Part shown: in pieces, positions 13,697 to 21,020 of the stretch
Layout of the letters: each line of letters starts with the position of its first letter
How positions within the stretch are numbered: the first letter of the stretch is position 1
DNA from: an uncultured Caulobacter sp.
Lineage (GTDB): Bacteria > Pseudomonadota > Alphaproteobacteria > Caulobacterales > Caulobacteraceae
Assembly: GCA_937991555.1 (NCBI GenBank)
Contig: CALKHU010000117.1
Location: 1-21,234 of the forward strand
Direction of reading: 5' to 3'
Length of the DNA stretch: 21,234 nucleotides
The notes under the pieces: model-generated
Database searches by the model: none
Told to the model about the DNA's origin: nothing
What the model saw: only the letters and a program-made list of their open reading frames with translations
Position numbers and translations under genes: made by a program

Positions 13697-14201
13697 CCGC
13701 GACCCAGCCTTCGCCCGCCAGCCTCTGGGCGTAGCGCCGAAGGTCGGCCGGCCAGTCCCGTGCGGCCTGCTCGAAGCGTTCGCTGTTTCCAGCATAGAGC
13801 GCCCGGCAGGCCTCCTCGAATCCGGGACGGTCTCCGGCCGTCATCGACAGGAACCGGTAGGCTGCGTCCCGCGCCTGCCGGTCGCGGCCCACGCCGTCGC
13901 GGCGCGCGGCGTCGATCAGTCGCCGGATCGCCGCCGACGGACCGCCGGCCTGCGCCGCGAGCCAGGCCGCGTGCCGCGGCAGCAGGCTGACGCGCAGGTC
14001 CCGGACCTCGGCGAGCGCGCCGGAGGACGCCCGTTCGATCTCTTCGGGCCGCCCGAGCTTCACCAGCTCGCCGGTGGTGTCGTCGAACACCATCGCCCGG
14101 CGGCCTTCGTCGTGCGCCGCGATGGCGCCCAGGATGTCGGTCAGCGATCCCGACGCGAGGCGTCGGTCGTTCAGGAAGGCGGTGTAGGCGGCGCCGGACA
14201 T
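13668..14201 (-). CDS. DUF2239 family protein
   Basis: A 177-residue cytoplasmic protein of the DUF2239 family (function unknown). Hallmarks are the N-terminal YTAFLNDRRLASGSLTDIL, MVFDDTTGELVKL (residues about 37-49) and VSLLPRHAAWLAAQAGGPSAAIRRLIDAARR (about 71-101), a segment shared by all members I recall. The C-terminal helical part (DAAYRFLSMTAGDRPGFEEACRALYAGNSERFEQAARDWPADLRRY) is frequent in longer members. GGAG lies seven bases before the ATG, and a plausible promoter sits at 14227-14254. Its 3' end overlaps the thioesterase gene by 29 bp in convergent orientation. Confidence 0.84.
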   Translation of the reverse strand: MSGAAYTAFLNDRRLASGSLTDILGAIAAHDEGRRAMVFDDTTGELVKLGRPEEIERASSGALAEVRDLRVSLLPRHAAWLAAQAGGPSAAIRRLIDAARRDGVGRDRQARDAAYRFLSMTAGDRPGFEEACRALYAGNSERFEQAARDWPADLRRYAQRLAGEGWVAVSRPPVPAS

Positions 14202-14226
14202 GGGGCATCTCCGTGAATGCCCGGCT

Positions 14227-14254
14227 CTTTTACCCGGATAAAATAATCCGTCAA
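14227..14254 (-). promoter_or_regulatory. Candidate promoter for the DUF2239 gene
   Basis: On the minus strand TTGACG (14254-14249) and TAAAAG (14232-14227) are 16 bases apart, in an AT-rich island. The spacer also holds CGGAT...ATCCG (14235-14250), a small inverted repeat overlapping the promoter, so an operator is possible. The transcript would start about 20 bases before the ATG at 14201. Confidence 0.5.
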
Positions 14255-14282
14255 TGGGATGCGGAGGCGCCGTCAGCCGCGC

Positions 14283-14771
14283 TCAGCACCAGCTCGCCTT
14301 CCGGCCCATCCAGCGTTGCGCCAGACGCTCGCGGACCAGCTGGTCGCCGACGTCGACGCCGCCGGCCCTGACGCGCGCCAGGGTGCGGCCGTAGCGATCG
14401 ACGCCCTCGCGCGCCAGACGGATGTCCCCCGCCGCCAGCAGCCGGCTCAGCCGCGCCCTGGCCGCCAGCGCCAGCTCGGCCTCGGCGTCGCAGCGCGCGC
14501 GCCCGGGCATCTCGGGGGTGTCGATGTTGGCGATGCGGATGCGTTCCTCGCGGATGCGGAAGGTGTCGCCGTCGGTGACGCGGATGTCGGCCCAGGCCAC
14601 CGCTGTCCCGGCCGGCGGCGCCTCTGCCAGAACCGTAGCCCCGGCCTCGTTCGCGAAGCCTCCCCGGGCTAGGTAGAGCGCCGACGGCGCAGCGAATACG
14701 AGGGCGCAGAGCAGCGCCAGCCGGCGGGGCGAGCGCCGGGAGCGGCGGGAACTGGGGGCGCGTGCGGGCAT
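14283..14771 (-). CDS. Thermonuclease (SNase-like) family protein, membrane-anchored
   Basis: A 162-residue staphylococcal-nuclease-like protein. A highly basic N-terminus (MPARAPSSRRSRRSPRR) and a hydrophobic segment at 18-36 suggest a signal anchor or uncleaved export signal, placing the domain outside the inner membrane. Active-site residues match the nuclease: VTDGDT gives Asp67 and Asp69, RIRIANIDTPE gives Arg79, Asp84, Thr85 and Glu87, and DRYGRTLA gives Arg129, equivalent to Arg35, Asp40, Glu43 and Arg87 of the S. aureus enzyme. The C-terminal GDQLVRERLAQRW...SWC is typical of the bacterial subfamily. All catalytic residues are present, so it should cleave DNA or RNA with Ca2+ (family knowledge). 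It follows the SRPBCC gene after 24 bases and probably ends this minus-strand run. Confidence 0.87.
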   Translation of the reverse strand: MPARAPSSRRSRRSPRRLALLCALVFAAPSALYLARGGFANEAGATVLAEAPPAGTAVAWADIRVTDGDTFRIREERIRIANIDTPEMPGRARCDAEAELALAARARLSRLLAAGDIRLAREGVDRYGRTLARVRAGGVDVGDQLVRERLAQRWMGRKASWC

Positions 14772-14795
14772 GCCCGCACGCTCGCCGGGCCGCCG

Positions 14796-15242
14796 CTAAG
14801 GAAGCGTCAACACCCGCGCGGCGACCGCCCGGTTCACCGCCTCGTACCAGGGGACGAAATCGCGCAGCAGCTGCGCCTCGGAGAAGGTCATGGCGATCAG
14901 CCCGCCCATGTCCTCGCCGTGCAGCAGCCGCGTCCCGTCTCCCTCCGGCGACAGGGTGAAATGGTGCGTGCCCTTGAACAGCAGCGGCACGACGCCGGTC
15001 CAGGCCAGCGCCCGCTCCGGTTCGAACCGGCTCAGGGTCACCGTCTGGCGGACGGTCGCCCCGGGCTTGCCCGCCGGATTGACGAAGGTGGTGTCGAGCC
15101 TGGCGCCCAGTCGTGGCGCGCCCTTCGCCTCGACGCGGATGTTGAGCGGGTTCCACTGGGAATAGGCGCTGAAGTCGGTCAGCACCGCCCAGACCTTCGC
15201 CGGCGGCGCAGGAATGTGGGCCTCGGTCCGGATGGTCTTCAT
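14796..15242 (-). CDS. SRPBCC-domain protein
   Basis: A 148-residue START/Bet v1-like (SRPBCC) protein, a helix-grip fold with a deep hydrophobic pocket. MKTIRTEAHIPAPPAKVWAVLTDFSAYSQWNP (residues 1-32) is the classical N-terminal strand-helix signature, and GARLDTTFVNPAGKPGATVRQTVTLSRFEPERALAWTG forms the following strands; the C-terminal helix is EAQLLRDFVPWYEAVNRAVAARV. ATG 15242 is chosen because GGAGAG precedes it; a frame opening upstream at 15299 gives an unstructured extension. It lies 22 bases after the PaaI gene and is likely in the same transcript. It may bind a hydrophobic or acyl substrate of that operon, which is inference. Confidence 0.85.
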   Translation of the reverse strand: MKTIRTEAHIPAPPAKVWAVLTDFSAYSQWNPLNIRVEAKGAPRLGARLDTTFVNPAGKPGATVRQTVTLSRFEPERALAWTGVVPLLFKGTHHFTLSPEGDGTRLLHGEDMGGLIAMTFSEAQLLRDFVPWYEAVNRAVAARVLTLP

Positions 15243-15264
15243 CACGTCTCTCCCCACGAGGCCG

Positions 15265-15699
15265 TCAGCCCGCGGCGGCCCTGGCCGAGGCTTCGACACG
15301 GTTCCGCTCGGCCAGCATGATCGTCGAGCTGGCCTTGGCCAACACGGTCCCGGCCGGATCGAGCAGGCGCCCCTCGAAGAAGCAGGTGCGCTTGCCCTTG
15401 CGCTCGACCCAGGCCTCGGCGAACACCCGGCCCGGACGCGCCGGCGCGAAGAAGCTGACCTTCAGCTCGAGCGACATCGGCACAATCTGGTCGCCCGCCA
15501 TGGCGATCGCCGCGTGGGCCATGGCCGCGTCGATCCAGCCGGTGATGAACCCGCCCTGCACCACCCCGCCGGAATGGCACATGTGAAGCCCCGCCTCGTA
15601 CTCGAGCACGGCCCGGCCGACCGGATCCATCTCGACCCGCCGGACCAGGCCCAGCGTCCTGTTCAGGTCCTCGACTCCGGTCGCCTTCCTCTCGCTCAT
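15265..15699 (-). CDS. PaaI-family hot-dog thioesterase
   Basis: A 144-residue thioesterase of the PaaI type, expected to hydrolyse acyl-CoA or aryl-CoA thioesters. The signature region is HMCHSGGVVQGGFITGWIDAAMAHAA (residues 39-64): His42 and Gly44-Gly45, the loop GxxQGG before the long hot-dog helix, and Asp57 inside the helix, in the place of the catalytic Asp. The strands QIVPMSLELKVSFFAPARPGRVFAEAWVERKGKRTCFFEGRLLDPAGTVLAKASSTIML complete the fold. A GGGGGA sequence lies before ATG 15699. It is separated from the crotonase gene by 93 bp containing a palindrome, so it may start a separate transcript or be read through. Confidence 0.88.
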   Translation of the reverse strand: MSERKATGVEDLNRTLGLVRRVEMDPVGRAVLEYEAGLHMCHSGGVVQGGFITGWIDAAMAHAAIAMAGDQIVPMSLELKVSFFAPARPGRVFAEAWVERKGKRTCFFEGRLLDPAGTVLAKASSTIMLAERNRVEASARAAAG

Positions 15700-15756
15700 G
15701 CACGTCCCCCTCGTTCCTGGCGCACCATACCTGTCGCAGCGCTTCCGTCGTTCGAC

Positions 15757-15779
15757 AGAGCGCGCGAGTCGCGCCCTCT
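15757..15779. repeat. 23-bp near-perfect palindrome between crotonase and PaaI genes
   Basis: AGAG at 15757-15760 pairs with CTCT at 15776-15779 and the inner GCGCG/CGCGC pair around a three-base loop; one mismatch interrupts the two helices. There is no T run on either side, so a terminator is doubtful; an operator or processing hairpin is possible. Confidence 0.45.
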
Positions 15780-15792
15780 CGCCCGCCAGCCC

Positions 15793-16551
15793 CTAGCCCT
15801 TCGCCGCCAGTTCCCTGGCCCGGGCGCCGGCGCGGATGGCCTGGATCTGGCCGCGTTCCTCGATCTCCAGCGCCGCCTCGAAGCCGGGCGTCTCCAGCGT
15901 GGCGTCGAAGGTCCGCTTGGAGATGCGCAGGGCGTCCGGCGCGGCCTTCAGCATGTCCTCGGCGAGCGCCGCGCCATGAGCCTTGAGCCGTTCGTCCGGA
16001 ACGACGCCGGAGATCAGGCCGGTGCGCAGGGCTTCGGCGGCGTCCATCGGCCGGCCCGTCAGCAGCATCTCCCGCGCCTTCGAAACACCGATTGTCCGCT
16101 GCAGCCGCCAGCTCACGCCCAGTTCGCTGCCCGACAGGCCGATCTTGATGAAGGCCGGATGGAACACGGCGCTCTCGCCGGCGACGATGACGTCGGCCGC
16201 CAGGGCGATGGCCAGCCCGCCGCCCGCCGCCGCGCCATGCACCAGGCAGATGATCGGTTGCGGGCAGGCGCGCATGGCCTTGAGCAGATCGCGCAGCGTC
16301 CAGTCGCCGTTCGGCCCGTCGCGCAGACGGTCGGGCTGGGCGCCCGCCTTCAGGTCCGCGCCGGAGCAGAAACCCCGGCCGGCGCCGCGAAGCACGATCA
16401 CCCGGGTGCCGGTGTCCCGCCGCTTGCCTTCGAAATAGGCCAGCAGGGCGTCGGTCAGCGGCTGGTTGAGGGCGTTGAGCCGGTCGGGCCGGTCGAGCGT
16501 GACCCAGTCCACCTCGCCATCGGTCTCAATCGTCAGGCCGGTGTCGCCCAT
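15793..16551 (-). CDS. Crotonase-fold (enoyl-CoA hydratase/isomerase family) protein
   Basis: A 252-residue crotonase-superfamily protein acting on an acyl-CoA. The oxyanion-hole segments are clear: GFCSGADLKAG (Ser63-Leu67 region) and VHGAAAGGGLAIALAAD (residues 104-120), plus the CoA-binding TLDRPDRLNALN. However, the two glutamates of enoyl-CoA hydratase (Glu144 and Glu164 of the rat enzyme) align with Ala114 and Ala133, while Glu143 in GLSGSELGVSW sits near the acidic residue of dienoyl-CoA isomerase. It may therefore be an isomerase, hydrolase or other variant rather than a hydratase. The ATG overlaps the acyl-CoA dehydrogenase TGA by one base (TGATG), so translation is coupled. Confidence 0.85.
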   Translation of the reverse strand: MGDTGLTIETDGEVDWVTLDRPDRLNALNQPLTDALLAYFEGKRRDTGTRVIVLRGAGRGFCSGADLKAGAQPDRLRDGPNGDWTLRDLLKAMRACPQPIICLVHGAAAGGGLAIALAADVIVAGESAVFHPAFIKIGLSGSELGVSWRLQRTIGVSKAREMLLTGRPMDAAEALRTGLISGVVPDERLKAHGAALAEDMLKAAPDALRISKRTFDATLETPGFEAALEIEERGQIQAIRAGARARELAAKG

Positions 16552-17744
16552 CAGGTCAGTTCCTCCGACGAGAAGCCCAGGATCTCGCGGGCGATGATCA
16601 GCCGCTGGATCTGGCCGGTGCCCTCGTAGATGTCGCTGATGCGGCCGTCGCGCAGGTACTTCTCGACCAGGTGGTCGTGGCTGACCGACATCCCGCCGAG
16701 CAGTTCCATCGCCGCCTGCGGAATGGTCCGGCAGACCTCGCCGCCCTTGGCCTTGCAGACCGAGCTCTCGAGGTTGTTGGACCGCCGCATGTCATTGAGC
16801 CAGGCGGCGTGGAGGACTGACAGCGTCGCCGCTTCGGTGTCCGCCTCCATCTCGATCAGCCGCTGCTCGACGGCCCCGCGCTGGCTGAAGCTCTGCTCCC
16901 AGTCGACCTCGACGCCTTCCTTGGCCAGTTCCGCCCTGGCGAAGTCCAGCGCGCCCTTGGCCTTCGCCACGCCGCCCGACGCGACGGCGGGGCGGGTCAT
17001 GTTGAAGGTCTTCATCACGCCCTTGTAGCCGGCCGAGCCGCCGTCCTTGGGCACGGTCTCGTCGCCGCCCAGCAGGGCGTCGCGCGGCACGCGGCAGTCG
17101 CGGAAGGCGTAGGCGGCGGTGTCCGATGAACGGATGCCCAGCTTCTTCTCCTGGCGGACCAGTTCGAAGCCCGGCGCGCCCTTGAGGACGAGGAACGACT
17201 TGATGCCCGCCCGGCCCGCCGACTTGTCGATGGTCGCCCAGACGACGGCGCCGTCGCACTTGACCCCGTCGGTGACGAAGATCTTGTCGCCGTTGATCAC
17301 CCATTCGTCGCCGTCGAGGCGGGCGGTGGCCTGGATCGCCTTGGTGTCAGACCCGACGCCCGGCTCGGTGATCGACATGGCGAGGAACAGGTCGCCCCAC
17401 TTGGCCTTCTGTTCAGGCGTGCCGGCCGACTGCAGCGCTGCGTTGCCGAGGCCGCTCGGGCGACCGGTCGGCATGGCCAGGCCGAGGCCGCGCGTCACGC
17501 CCATGGCCGATCCGCGGGCGATGCTGACCGCCATCATGAAGGTCATCATCGGGGTGTCGTCCGGCTTGCGCTGGCCGAACAGCGGGAAGACCTCCTCGAA
17601 GCCGCGCTCGCCCTCCAGCCGCGCCGGCGGGGTCTCGTGCTCGTGGTCCTCGTAGTAGCGGGTGAACGCCGTCGTCGAGTTGCCGACCTCGACCACCTTG
17701 TCGAGGATCTGCTGGTCGATGTTGGAGAGACGGAAATCAGCCAT
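16551..17744 (-). CDS. Acyl-CoA dehydrogenase (canonical catalytic Glu)
   Basis: A 397-residue FAD-dependent acyl-CoA dehydrogenase that introduces a trans-2 double bond into an acyl-CoA and passes electrons to electron-transfer flavoprotein. The FAD/substrate loop SITEPGVGSDT is at residues 124-134, followed by EWVINGDKIFVTDG, and the C-terminal YEGTGQIQ (373-380) carries the catalytic base Glu374 in the medium-chain-dehydrogenase position. The N-terminal domain has an unusual sequence (HETPPARLEGERGFEEVFPLFGQ). A strong AGGAGG overlaps the stop of the upstream dehydrogenase gene, only 12 bp away, and its own stop overlaps the crotonase start. It is clearly in an operon with both. The acyl substrate is unknown. 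Confidence 0.93.
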   Translation of the reverse strand: MADFRLSNIDQQILDKVVEVGNSTTAFTRYYEDHEHETPPARLEGERGFEEVFPLFGQRKPDDTPMMTFMMAVSIARGSAMGVTRGLGLAMPTGRPSGLGNAALQSAGTPEQKAKWGDLFLAMSITEPGVGSDTKAIQATARLDGDEWVINGDKIFVTDGVKCDGAVVWATIDKSAGRAGIKSFLVLKGAPGFELVRQEKKLGIRSSDTAAYAFRDCRVPRDALLGGDETVPKDGGSAGYKGVMKTFNMTRPAVASGGVAKAKGALDFARAELAKEGVEVDWEQSFSQRGAVEQRLIEMEADTEAATLSVLHAAWLNDMRRSNNLESSVCKAKGGEVCRTIPQAAMELLGGMSVSHDHLVEKYLRDGRISDIYEGTGQIQRLIIAREILGFSSEELT

Positions 17745-17756
17745 CGTCGGAGCCTC

Positions 17757-18869
17757 CTAGACCGACACCGGACCGTCGACGACGGTCAGGGTGCGGGCGT
17801 TGCGCAGCCACATTTCGAGGGGCAGGTCGCGGATGAAGCCGTGGCCGCCGAAGATCTGCAGCGCGTCGTCGGCGATCTTCACGGCCTTACGGCGAACGTA
17901 GTCCTGGGCGAGCACCGAGGCCTTAACGGCGCCCGGATCGTCGTGTTCGAGCAGGCTGGCCGCCTTCCACACCATCCACCGCATGGTCTCGCATTCGATG
18001 TGCATGTCGGCGAGCATGAAGGCGATCGACTGCTTGCGGCCGATCGGTTCGCCGAATGCGACCCGCTCCCGGGCATAGGGGATGGCGAAGTCGGTCGCCT
18101 GGCGCGACAGGCCGACGGCCAGAGCGGCCGCCCCCACCCGCGCCTGGCTGAGCAGCCGCGCCGCATCGACGCCGGCGTCGCCCCCCAGCCGGGCAGAACC
18201 CGGCAGCTCGACGGAGTCGAGCCTCAGCTTGCCCTTCGGGAGCGGCTTCAGCCCCTGGGTGCCGTTCTCCGGCTCCACGGTCAGTCCGGCGGCGTCGCGC
18301 GGCACGAGATAGGCCTGCACGGCCGCCAGCCCCTCTCCGCCCTCGTCGCGGGCCAGGACCAGGAAGGTGTCGGCGCGATCACCGAGCGGGACGAGCCGCT
18401 TCTCACCGTTGAGCACGAAGCCGTTGCCCTTGCGGGTCGCCACGGTCCGCTGCGCCTCGGCCGCGAAGCCGAACTGGCTCTCCTGCAGCGCCATCGCCGC
18501 GGCGACCGGCTCGGCCCCGGTGAAGCGCGGCAGGTGCTCGGCCTTCTGGTCCTCGGTCCCGAAGTCGATCAGGGCGTTGACGAACTGGCCCGGCGCGAGG
18601 ATCGCCGCCGCCTGGCTGGCGCAGCCGCCGCCCAGCGCCTCCAGCGCCACGGCGTTGGTCATGCACGACCGCGCCCCGCCCCCGCCGCCGTAGGCCTCGG
18701 GAATGGAGGCCGCGATCAGGCCGAAATCCCATCCCTGCCGGATGACGTCGTCCGGCACGACGCCGGCCTCGTCGATGGCCCGCGCCCCCGGCGCCAGCAC
18801 CTCCGCCGCGAAAGCCGTCAGGCTGTCGCGGATCATCACCTGCTCTTCGTCGAGCTCGAAACTGATCAT
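17757..18869 (-). CDS. Acyl-CoA dehydrogenase-family protein, catalytic Glu replaced
   Basis: A 370-residue acyl-CoA dehydrogenase-fold protein. The N-terminus MISFELDEEQVMIRDSLTAFAAEVLAP and the middle ALQESQFGFAAEAQRTVATRKGNGFVLNGEKRLVPLG are standard, and the FAD/dimer segment YARERVAFGEPIG with RKQSIAFMLADMHIECETMRW is present. The C-terminus stops at TLTVVDGPVSV, with Asp365 where the catalytic Glu of YEGT normally sits, and the alternative Glu of isovaleryl-CoA dehydrogenase is Ala here (DAARLL). It may be a non-catalytic or altered partner of the adjacent dehydrogenase. ATG 18869 is preceded by GGGAGAGG; an upstream opening at 18917 would run into the gap before the SDR gene. Spacing to the next gene is 12 bp. 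Confidence 0.88.
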   Translation of the reverse strand: MISFELDEEQVMIRDSLTAFAAEVLAPGARAIDEAGVVPDDVIRQGWDFGLIAASIPEAYGGGGGARSCMTNAVALEALGGGCASQAAAILAPGQFVNALIDFGTEDQKAEHLPRFTGAEPVAAAMALQESQFGFAAEAQRTVATRKGNGFVLNGEKRLVPLGDRADTFLVLARDEGGEGLAAVQAYLVPRDAAGLTVEPENGTQGLKPLPKGKLRLDSVELPGSARLGGDAGVDAARLLSQARVGAAALAVGLSRQATDFAIPYARERVAFGEPIGRKQSIAFMLADMHIECETMRWMVWKAASLLEHDDPGAVKASVLAQDYVRRKAVKIADDALQIFGGHGFIRDLPLEMWLRNARTLTVVDGPVSV

Positions 18870-18927
18870 GCGCCTCTCCCTGGCCGCAGGCTGGCAGGCG
18901 CGCGGCCCCCAGCGCAAGGCCGATGCC

Positions 18928-19698
18928 TCAGAAGTTCACCCGGCGGCTGATCGCGCCGTCGACCAGCAGGTTGACCCCGCTGGTGAAGGACGACGCCGGG
19001 CTGGCCAGGAAGACCGCGGCGTTGGCGACATCCTGCGGCGTCGCCATCCGGCCCATCGGATTGCGCTCCATCGCGCCCTTGAACATCTCGGGCAGGTTCT
19101 TCTCGACCATGTGCCAGACGCCGCCCTCGAAATAGACGGTGCCGGGCGAGACGACGTTGGTGCGCAGGTGCTTGCCCGCGTACTGCCGCGCCAGTCCCTT
19201 GGCGAAGTGGATCAGGGCCGCCTTGATCGGTCCGTAGGAGGCGGCGTTGTCGGCCTCGGCCGCCGACACCGAGGCGATGATCACGAAGGCCGCGTCGCCG
19301 GTCGCCTCGGCCGACTTCAGCAGGAACGGCCTGGCGGCGTCGAAGGCGTTGACCATGCCCAGCACGTCGAGGCGGAAGTTCTGTTCCCACGACGCCGGAT
19401 CGCCGCCCTGGGCCATGGCCCCGGCGTTGGACACCAGGATGTCGATGCCGCCGAGTTCGGCCCCGGCCGCCTCGATCCAGGCCTTCAGCGCCGCCCCGTC
19501 CATGATGTCGACGCTGGCGCCGGTCGCGCGCACGCCGGCCGCAGCCAGCGCCTCGACGGTCTCCGAAACCTGCCCGGCGTTGCGAGCGCAGACGGCGACG
19601 TTGGCGCCCTCGGCGGCGAGAGTCTCGGCGATGGCCCGGCCGATGCCGCGCGTGCCGCCCAGGATGACGGCGTTCTTGCCCTTGAGCTGAAGGTCCAT
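18928..19698 (-). CDS. Short-chain dehydrogenase/reductase (SDR) family protein
   Basis: A 256-residue classical SDR, an NAD(P)-dependent oxidoreductase that interconverts hydroxyl and keto groups. The cofactor motif GGTRGIG is at residues 14-20, NAG at 91-93, and the catalytic Ser143, Tyr155 and Lys159 (YGPIK) are all present. The C-terminal GRMATPQDVANAAVFLASPASSFTSGVNLLVDGAISRRVNF is typical. CARN at the end of strand 2 suggests NADP preference (weak inference). GGGAGAG precedes ATG 19698. It lies 58 bp upstream of the dehydrogenase genes and is probably the hydroxyacyl- or ketoacyl-handling member of the same operon. Confidence 0.92.
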   Translation of the reverse strand: MDLQLKGKNAVILGGTRGIGRAIAETLAAEGANVAVCARNAGQVSETVEALAAAGVRATGASVDIMDGAALKAWIEAAGAELGGIDILVSNAGAMAQGGDPASWEQNFRLDVLGMVNAFDAARPFLLKSAEATGDAAFVIIASVSAAEADNAASYGPIKAALIHFAKGLARQYAGKHLRTNVVSPGTVYFEGGVWHMVEKNLPEMFKGAMERNPMGRMATPQDVANAAVFLASPASSFTSGVNLLVDGAISRRVNF

Positions 19699-19763
19699 GG
19701 TGCTCTCCCTTGTTCTGTCGGCGCGCAACCTAGACGCCCCCGGCCGCGAAGGGGAAGCGGACT

Positions 19764-20972
19764 TCAGCGGGATGCGCGGGCGCGGCGGCTCGCCGACAGG
19801 GCCAGCAGGATCGCCGGCGCCATGATCAGCGCCGCCAGGACGAACGGGGCGTTGATCCAGGCGGCGAACACAAGGCTCACGCAGAGCGGCCCGGCGACGC
19901 GCGCGGCGGCCCCGCCGGCGTTGTTCAGCCCCATGATCTGCCCCTGCCGGTGCGGGTCGGCCGACCGCGAGATCATCGCCCCCACGTTCGGGAAGGCGAC
20001 CGACTGGCCGGCGGCGGTGACGCACATCAGGATCGTCGTGACGACGCCGTTCGGCGACACGATCTGCAGGCTCATGGCGATCGTGGTCACCGCCATGCCG
20101 ACCGCCAGCATGGGGCCCTCGCCGAATCGCTCGGACAGAGGCCCGCTGACGAAGGTCTGGCTCAGGAAGGCGGTGATCCCGACGAAGGCGAAGGCGACGC
20201 CGATCTCCCGCGGGTCCCAGCCGAAACGCGCATGGGCCCACAGGCCGAACACCGACTCGATGCCGGTGAAAGCGAACCCGACGAGGAAGGTCAGCAGGAT
20301 CAGACGTCCGATCACCGGATGGCCGAGCGCCTCTCGCGCCGCGCCCCAACGGCTCGGCCGGCGGCTGTTGGCCTCCTCGCGGACCCGGCTCTCGCGGATG
20401 ACCAGGGCGATGGCCACGACACAGAGCAACGCCAGGCCGGCGGCGATGAACAGCGGAATCTGGAAGCCGGCCGGCCCGGCGTCGGTCCGCGCGAACAGGC
20501 CGCCGATCGACGGGCCCACGATCAGCCCGACATTCCAGGCGGCGCCCTGGTACGAGAGCTGCCGGGCCCGTTTCTCGGGCGGCGTGACGTCGGCGATGTA
20601 GCCCTGGATGACAGCGCCATTGCCGGCCGCCAGCCCGCCCGCGAGGCGGATCAGGAAGGCGATCCAGATGTTGGGCGCGAAGGCGAGGGCCAGGTAGCAG
20701 AGGCAGTTGGCGGTGATCGTCGAGATCAGGATCGGCTTGCGTCCGATACGGTCCGACAGCCGCCCCCAGAACGGCTCCCCGAAGAAGGCGCCGACCGAAT
20801 AGGCCGAGAAGATCAGCGCGATCTGCCAGGGCTGCGCCTCGAAGGACTGGGCGTAGAAGGGCAGCAACGGGACGATGATCCCGAAGCCCAGCATGTTGAT
20901 GAAGATCACGGCGATCAGGGACGCCGCCGCGAACCGGGGCGCGGGGGCCCTCTCCGGCGGGGTCTGCGTCAT
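19764..20972 (-). CDS. MFS transporter, DHA1/tetracycline-resistance-like
   Basis: A 402-residue inner-membrane major facilitator protein with about 12 hydrophobic segments. Motif A, GRLSDRIGRKPIL, lies after the second transmembrane segment; the NMLGFGIIVPLLPFYAQ first segment and the GPSIGGLFA motif C-like segment point to the drug:H+ antiporter-1 (TCR/Tet) group, which mostly exports small molecules. The loop between the two halves (RESRVREEANSRRPSRWGAAREAL) is of normal length. It begins the same-strand run leading into the SDR and acyl-CoA dehydrogenase genes, 65 bp before the SDR, so it could export or import a compound of that pathway; being an independent efflux pump is equally possible. 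Confidence 0.9.
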   Translation of the reverse strand: MTQTPPERAPAPRFAAASLIAVIFINMLGFGIIVPLLPFYAQSFEAQPWQIALIFSAYSVGAFFGEPFWGRLSDRIGRKPILISTITANCLCYLALAFAPNIWIAFLIRLAGGLAAGNGAVIQGYIADVTPPEKRARQLSYQGAAWNVGLIVGPSIGGLFARTDAGPAGFQIPLFIAAGLALLCVVAIALVIRESRVREEANSRRPSRWGAAREALGHPVIGRLILLTFLVGFAFTGIESVFGLWAHARFGWDPREIGVAFAFVGITAFLSQTFVSGPLSERFGEGPMLAVGMAVTTIAMSLQIVSPNGVVTTILMCVTAAGQSVAFPNVGAMISRSADPHRQGQIMGLNNAGGAAARVAGPLCVSLVFAAWINAPFVLAALIMAPAILLALSASRRARASR

Positions 20973-20996
20973 GGAACGCTGATACGGGCGGCGTTC

Positions 20997-21013
20997 GCGC
21001 CCGGCAAGGGCGC
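20997..21013. repeat. Short GC hairpin between the coiled-coil gene and the MFS gene
   Basis: GCGCCC (20997-21002) and GGGCGC (21008-21013) form a perfect 6-bp stem around a five-base loop in the 48-bp gap. There is no T run on either strand, so a terminator role is uncertain. Confidence 0.35.
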
Positions 21014-21020
21014 CGTCAGG

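Noticed and set aside
17637..20601. Long plus-strand frames opposite the acyl-CoA dehydrogenase, SDR and MFS genes
   Set aside because: Low-complexity His/Arg/Gly/Pro composition without domains, no plausible ribosome-binding sites, and full overlap with well-supported minus-strand genes.
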